Source: Flavobacteriaceae bacterium | GTDB lineage: Bacteria > Bacteroidota > Bacteroidia > Flavobacteriales > Flavobacteriaceae | Assembly: GCA_016649715.1 (NCBI GenBank) | Contig: JAENXC010000002.1 | Coordinates: forward strand, 1 to 64,000 | Direction: 5' to 3' | Length of the DNA: 64,000 nucleotides | Part shown: piece after piece, positions 58,309 through 64,000 of the stretch | How positions within the stretch are numbered: the first letter of the stretch is position 1 | Layout of the letters: every line of letters begins with the position of its first letter | The notes under the pieces: model-generated | What the model saw: the letters and a program-made list of their open reading frames with translations, nothing else | What the model was told of the DNA's origin: nothing | Databases searched by the model: none | Made by a program: the position numbers and the translations under genes

Positions 58309-59850
58309 ATGACAGACAATAATAAAAAACTGCACCAAATAATTTCCGAAGCCAAGAAAGGCGGCGGTGAAAAACGAATTGCAAAACAGCACGAAAAGAA
58401 AAAACTTACCGCCCGCGAACGAGTGGAATATCTTCTCGACCAAGGCTCCTTTGAAGAAATGGGAATCCTCGTAACCCACAGAACCACCGACTTCGATATG
58501 CAAAAAGAAGTGTATTATGGTGATGGCGTTGTTACGGGCTACGGAACCATAAACGGTCGTTTGGTATATATTTTCGCGCAGGATTTTACGGTTTTCGGTG
58601 GTGCACTTTCCGAAACCCACGCCGAAAAAATATGTAAAATAATGGATCATGCCGTGAGCGTTGGCGCTCCAATAATTGGTTTGAACGATTCGGGCGGGGC
58701 GCGAATTCAGGAAGGCGTTCGCTCTTTGGGCGGATATGCCGATATTTTTTATAGAAACGTACAAGCTTCGGGCGTTGTTCCACAGATTTCGGCAATTATG
58801 GGACCGTGCGCCGGCGGAGCCGTTTATTCTCCGGCAATGACAGATTTCACTTTGATGGTGCAGGGCAGCAGCTACATGTTTGTTACGGGGCCAAATGTGG
58901 TGAAAACCGTTACCAATGAAAACGTAACTTCCGAAGAATTGGGCGGTGCGCGAACACACGCCACCAAAAGCGGAGTGACCCATTTCACTGCTGCGAATGA
59001 TATAGTTTGTTTGGAACAGATTAAAACTTTGCTCAGCTATCTTCCGCAGAACAACAAAATGGTTACCGAGAAATTGCCTTTTGAAACTGCCGATGAATTT
59101 CGGGATGAACTGGAAACCATCATCCCAGATTCCGCAAACAAACCGTATGATATGCACGAAGTAATAAAGGGAATTATTGATGCCGATTCCTTTTTTGAGG
59201 TGCACAAAGATTACGCAGATAATATAATAGTTGGTTTTGCGAGACTTGGGGGAAGAAGCATCGGCATCGTTGCAAACCAGCCGATGAGTTTAGCGGGCGT
59301 TTTGGATGTGGACAGTTCCAAGAAAGGAGCACGATTTACGCGTTTCTGCGATTGCTTCAACATTCCACTTTTGGTTTTGGTAGATGTTCCGGGCTTTCTT
59401 CCGGGAACGGACCAAGAATGGAACGGAATTATTCTGAATGGAGCCAAGTTACTTTACGCTTTAAGTGAAGCCACTGTTCCGCGTGTTACAGTAATCACCC
59501 GAAAAGCTTACGGCGGCGCGTATGATGTGATGAACAGCAAACACATAGGCGCAGATATGAATTATGCTTGGCCAACTGCCGAAATCGCGGTAATGGGAGC
59601 AAAGGGCGCCAGTGAGATTATTTTCAAAAATGAAATTTCTGAAGCTGCAAATCCTGAATTGAAACTTTCGGAAAAGGAAGCTGAATATGCTGAAAAATTC
59701 GCCAATCCTTTTAAAGCTGCACAACGCGGATTTATTGATGAAGTAATCCAACCGCGCGAAACACGCCGAAAATTATTGAAGGCTTTTGCAATGCTTGAAA
59801 CGAAGGATGTGTCGGGGCCAAACCGAAAACACGGAAATATTCCATTGTAA
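58309..59850 (+). CDS. Acyl-CoA carboxylase beta (carboxyltransferase) subunit
   Basis: [54 protein letters not shown]. Confidence 0.95.
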   Translation: MTDNNKKLHQIISEAKKGGGEKRIAKQHEKKKLTARERVEYLLDQGSFEEMGILVTHRTTDFDMQKEVYYGDGVVTGYGTINGRLVYIFAQDFTVFGGALSETHAEKICKIMDHAVSVGAPIIGLNDSGGARIQEGVRSLGGYADIFYRNVQASGVVPQISAIMGPCAGGAVYSPAMTDFTLMVQGSSYMFVTGPNVVKTVTNENVTSEELGGARTHATKSGVTHFTAANDIVCLEQIKTLLSYLPQNNKMVTEKLPFETADEFRDELETIIPDSANKPYDMHEVIKGIIDADSFFEVHKDYADNIIVGFARLGGRSIGIVANQPMSLAGVLDVDSSKKGARFTRFCDCFNIPLLVLVDVPGFLPGTDQEWNGIILNGAKLLYALSEATVPRVTVITRKAYGGAYDVMNSKHIGADMNYAWPTAEIAVMGAKGASEIIFKNEISEAANPELKLSEKEAEYAEKFANPFKAAQRGFIDEVIQPRETRRKLLKAFAMLETKDVSGPNRKHGNIPL

Positions 59851-60036
59851 ATTTTCTACTAAAATATTTGGGGTCGCTACAGTTGATGATTATCACAAAT
59901 CGAAATACTCAAGATAAACTAGAGGCAAGACCTCATTGATTTCTTTTGAACAGGTTAGTTTCAGAAAATGATGATTGTCATAAATTAGTGGAAGTACAAT
60001 TCATAAATTTATTGATTAATTAAAAGCGCACTATAA

Positions 60037-62547
60037 ATGTCCATAACAAACTTCGACATTAACGGGCTGACGGATTCCGAAGTTTTGGCTTCTCGAAAAA
60101 GATTCGGCAGTAATATTCTTGAATCAAAAAAGAAAAATCACTTCCTCGAAGCAATTAAAGGCTTGGCTAAGGAACCAATGGTCATTTTATTGCTGGTTGC
60201 AGCGACACTGTATTTTTTTACAGGAAATACGGGTGACGGAATTTTCCTCGCTGCGGCAATACTTTTGGTTGCTGCAATTTCGCTCTATCAAGATGCCAAA
60301 ACTCACAATGCACTCGAAAAGCTGAAAGAACTTTCGCAACCCCATTGTAAGGTAATCCGCAACGGAGAAGTTGTGGAAATTAACAGCCAAGAGGTTGTGG
60401 TCGGCGACTTTTTGATGGTAGAGGAAGGTTCAACAATTGTTGCAGATGGGACCATAGTTCATTCCAATGATTTTTCGGTGAACGAATCCATTTTAACTGG
60501 GGAATCGTTTTCCGTTGAAAAAGTTGCCAATTCCGAAGACAACAAAATTTTTATGGGAACCCAAGTTGCGGGAGGGCTTGCCATTGCTAAAATCTCAGCC
60601 ATTGGCAATCAAACGGAGGTCGGGAAAATCGGTAAAAGCATTGAAGCCATTTCTTCTGAAAAATCGACGCTTGAACTCCAAATAAACGATTTTGTAAAAA
60701 AGATGGTAATCGCGGGAGCGGTTGTTTTTCTGTTGGTTTGGGGCATCAATTATTACAATTCCGAAAACGTTTTAGACAGTCTTTTAAAAGCACTGACCCT
60801 TGCAATGAGCATTTTACCGGAGGAAATCCCCGTGGCTTTTACCACTTTTATGGCTATTGGAGCTTGGCGACTTATGAATATGGGGGTAATAGTAAAACAG
60901 ATGAAAACCGTGGAATCCTTGGGCAGTGCCACCGTTATTTGTGTTGACAAAACGGGCACAATTACCGAGAATAGAATGCGACTCGATAAGATTTATACTT
61001 TGGAAACCGATAAAATCACTTCGGTTGAAGAAACGCATTCCGCAAGTGAAAAAGAACTTATAACCATTGCCATGTGGGCCAGCGAGCCCATTCCATTTGA
61101 TACGATGGAGCAATCGCTACACAATTTTTACGGTTCCATTATTGAAAATGACGAAAGACCTAATTTCAAAATGGTGCACGAATATCCACTGGGCGGCAAA
61201 CCCCCAATGATGACGCATATTTTTGAAAATGCGGAAGGCAACCGAATCATTGCGGCCAAAGGTGCGCCCGAGGCATTGATTGCAGTTTCAAATTTAAGCG
61301 GAGAGCAAAAGGATAAACTAAAAGAAAAAATCACCGTTTTGGCAGCGGAAGGGTATCGTGTTTTGGGCGTTGGAATTTCAAATTTTGAAGGGACAGCTTG
61401 GCCAAAAAAGCAACAGGATTTCCGTTTTGAATTTAAGGGATTGGTTGCGTTTTATGATCCACCGAAAGGAAATATAGAGAAAGTATTTCAGGATTTTTAC
61501 AATGCTGGAATCGCTGTTAAAATCATTACGGGCGATATTGCGGAAACCACCGCCGCCATTGCAAAAAAGGTAAACTTTAGAGGTAGCGAAGAGGTTGTTT
61601 CGGGCGATGATCTTGTGGCTTTGGATGCTGCGGAACTTCAAAAAATAACTTTAGAAAAAAATATTTTTGCACGAATGTTTCCCGAAGCAAAACTTAAAAT
61701 AATCAACGCCCTCAAAGCACAGGGTCACATTGTTGCAATGACCGGCGATGGCGTAAACGACGGGCCGGCGTTAAAAGCCGCAAATATTGGCATTGCGATG
61801 GGGAAGAAGGGAACTGAAATTGCAAAACAATCCGCCTCGCTGATTCTTGTGGATGATGACCTTTCCAAAATGGTAGAAGCAGTGGCTATGGGGAGAAAAA
61901 TCTATTTCAATCTTAAAAAAGCCATTCAATATATTATTTCAATCCATATTCCCATCATACTTACTGTTTTCATTCCTTTAGTTTTGGGGTGGGTATATCC
62001 CAATATTTTTACGCCAATACACGTAATTTTGTTGGAATTGATAATGGGTCCAACCTGCTCGATAGTTTATGAAAACGAACCGCTGGAAAAGGATTCCATG
62101 CTGCAAAAACCGAGACCTGTAAGCAGTACGTTTTTCAATTGGAGCGAACTATTAACAAGTGTAATCCAAGGATTGGCAATTACGGCTGGAGTTCTTACTG
62201 TATATCAAATAGCAGTAAATAATGGTGCTAACGAAGCAATAACCCTAACGATGGTCTTTACCGCGCTCATTACTGCCAACATTATGCTCACTTTCGTAAA
62301 CCGTTCATTTATTCATTCCATTTTCGAAACTTTTAAATACAAAAACAACTTGGTGCCGATTATGGTTGGGATTACCATTGGCATAACGTTGTTGCTTCTT
62401 TTTGTTCCACCCTTCACTAAATTCTTCGGATTTGAAAGACTTGGGTTAAGCCAGATAGGTATCAGTGTTGGGATTGGGATGATAAGTGTGCTGTGGTATG
62501 AAATTGTGAAATTTTGGAAACGCAATAAAAATAAACCAAAAATATAA
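60037..62547 (+). CDS. Cation-translocating P-type ATPase
   Basis: CVDKTGTITENRM; TGDGVNDGPALKAANIGIAMG; MSILPEEIPVAF. Confidence 0.94.
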   Translation: MSITNFDINGLTDSEVLASRKRFGSNILESKKKNHFLEAIKGLAKEPMVILLLVAATLYFFTGNTGDGIFLAAAILLVAAISLYQDAKTHNALEKLKELSQPHCKVIRNGEVVEINSQEVVVGDFLMVEEGSTIVADGTIVHSNDFSVNESILTGESFSVEKVANSEDNKIFMGTQVAGGLAIAKISAIGNQTEVGKIGKSIEAISSEKSTLELQINDFVKKMVIAGAVVFLLVWGINYYNSENVLDSLLKALTLAMSILPEEIPVAFTTFMAIGAWRLMNMGVIVKQMKTVESLGSATVICVDKTGTITENRMRLDKIYTLETDKITSVEETHSASEKELITIAMWASEPIPFDTMEQSLHNFYGSIIENDERPNFKMVHEYPLGGKPPMMTHIFENAEGNRIIAAKGAPEALIAVSNLSGEQKDKLKEKITVLAAEGYRVLGVGISNFEGTAWPKKQQDFRFEFKGLVAFYDPPKGNIEKVFQDFYNAGIAVKIITGDIAETTAAIAKKVNFRGSEEVVSGDDLVALDAAELQKITLEKNIFARMFPEAKLKIINALKAQGHIVAMTGDGVNDGPALKAANIGIAMGKKGTEIAKQSASLILVDDDLSKMVEAVAMGRKIYFNLKKAIQYIISIHIPIILTVFIPLVLGWVYPNIFTPIHVILLELIMGPTCSIVYENEPLEKDSMLQKPRPVSSTFFNWSELLTSVIQGLAITAGVLTVYQIAVNNGANEAITLTMVFTALITANIMLTFVNRSFIHSIFETFKYKNNLVPIMVGITIGITLLLLFVPPFTKFFGFERLGLSQIGISVGIGMISVLWYEIVKFWKRNKNKPKI

Positions 62548-62557
62548 TTCTAAAACT

Positions 62558-63646
62558 ATGAAGGCTGTTTTTGCAATTTTTCTGATTTCTCACGGACTGA
62601 TTCATATAATGGGGTTTTTAAAAGCATTCGGCTTTGCTGAAATTCCGCAACTATCACACACCTTTTCAAAACCGATTGGGCTTTTGTGGCTCGCGATTAC
62701 TTTTGCTTTTATGATTGTAGCCGTAATTTTTCTACTGAAGAACAATCTCTGGTTTTGGGTGGCAATGGTTGTGGCATTTGTTTCGCAAGTATTGATTTTT
62801 ATGAATTGGCAGGATGCAAAATTTGGCACCATTGCCAATTTGATTGTTTTGATAGTTGCGCTTGTGGCAATGGCGAACTGGAATTTTGAAAGAAAATATA
62901 GAAATGATGTTTCCGATGCTTTTAAAAAGGTAACCTTTTCCGAAGAAATAATTTCCGAAAAAGACATTGTAAATCTTCCTGTTCTCGTTCAAAAATATTT
63001 GAAATACGTCGGGGTGCTCGGCAAGCCCAAAATTGAAACTGTTAAAGCTATTTTTAAAGGCGAAATGCGCGAAAAAGGAAAGGATTGGTTTACTTTCTCA
63101 TAGGAACAATATAACTTTTTTGAAAATCCATCCCGTTTGTTTTTTATGAAAGCGAATTTTAAAGGCCTGCCAACCCAAGGTTATCATTGTTATAAAGACG
63201 GAAAAGCTTCGATGCTCATAAAACTTTTGTCTCTTTTTCCAGTAGTAGATATAAAGAAGCCTGAAATGTTCAAAACAGAAACCGTAACCTTTTTTAATGA
63301 TATGTGTCTTTTTGCCCCTGCGGCTTTGATTGATGAAAAAATTGAATGGGAAACTATTGATGATACTTCCGTAAAAGCAATCTTCACCAATGGGGGTACA
63401 ACCATTTCGGCGACCTTGTTTTTCGACGAAAACGGCCAACTGGTCAATTTTGTTTCCGAAGATAGGATGGATGTGAATTCAAACAGAAAAATTCCGTTTT
63501 CAACACCGATAACAAAATATGGGAACATCAATGGGTATAATTTGCCAGTTGCTGCTGATGTCGTATGGCATTTTCCCGATGGCGATTTTGTGTATGGGAA
63601 GTTTTATTTGCAGGACGTTCAGTATAATTTGAAAAATTCAGATTGA
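62558..63646 (+). pseudogene. DUF6920-like membrane protein gene interrupted by one in-frame TAG (63101-63103)
   Basis: ...KGEMREKGKDWFTFS-TAG-EQYNFFENPSRLFFMKANFKGLPTQGYHCYKDG... in one frame. Confidence 0.7.
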
Positions 63647-63650
63647 AAAA

Positions 63651-63998
63651 ATGCCTGATTCAAACAAAATTAAAATTATATTAATAAAAAGCATTCACAC
63701 CGCTATTTGGCTGTTTTTCAACGTGGTCATTTTCTATCTGTTGTATGCCGCCATTGCTGACAAAATTGATATATGGGTTTGGATATGCATCGGGCTGGTA
63801 TTAATGGAAGGGTTGATATTGCTCGCTTTTAAAATGTTTTGCCCGCTCACGATCCTGGCGCGAAAATATTCCAGTTCAACGAAAAATAATTTTGATATTT
63901 TTCTTCCGAATTGGTTGGCAAAATATAACAAATTGATTTATACAACCATCTTTGCAATAGCAGTTACTATTTTGATTTACAGGTTGCTATCAACTTGA
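63651..63998 (+). CDS. Hypothetical membrane protein
   Basis: Three TM segments, complete ORF to the window edge. Confidence 0.6.
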   Translation: MPDSNKIKIILIKSIHTAIWLFFNVVIFYLLYAAIADKIDIWVWICIGLVLMEGLILLAFKMFCPLTILARKYSSSTKNNFDIFLPNWLAKYNKLIYTTIFAIAVTILIYRLLST

Positions 63999-64000
63999 AG

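Noticed and set aside
58225-59205. 326-aa minus-strand ORF opposite the carboxyltransferase gene
   Set aside because: Shadow ORF of a highly conserved gene; the protein reads as low-plausibility (no domain, skewed composition).

Overview
The window is mostly ordinary chromosome of a Flavobacteriaceae-like Bacteroidetes: T9SS sorting domains, TAnnTTTG promoters, DUF4249/TonB receptor genes and a parA-parB-DUF5683-dapB-lepB run. It opens with the end of an rRNA operon (5S plus terminator), followed by a ~0.9 kb block that looks foreign: a 3'-truncated triosephosphate isomerase and a cluster of perfect inverted repeats. I saw no CRISPR array, tRNA, transposase or prophage. Main points for a second look: (1) a giant two-hydrolase plus CHAT-protease gene (about 50678-56180) split by one +1 shift; (2) an M1-peptidase-like protein that has lost all zinc ligands and is fused to an outer-membrane barrel; (3) two genes interrupted only by in-frame TAG codons, three TAGs in total, two of them inside a lipoprotein signal peptide; (4) a family of intergenic degenerate tandem arrays with a constant 7-nt period but different sequences, abutting start and stop codons; (5) a programmed prfB frameshift that the ORF track truncates; (6) a HigBA-like toxin-antitoxin promoter with an 18-bp operator-like palindrome. 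Family names come from reading the protein sequences; no database search was run.
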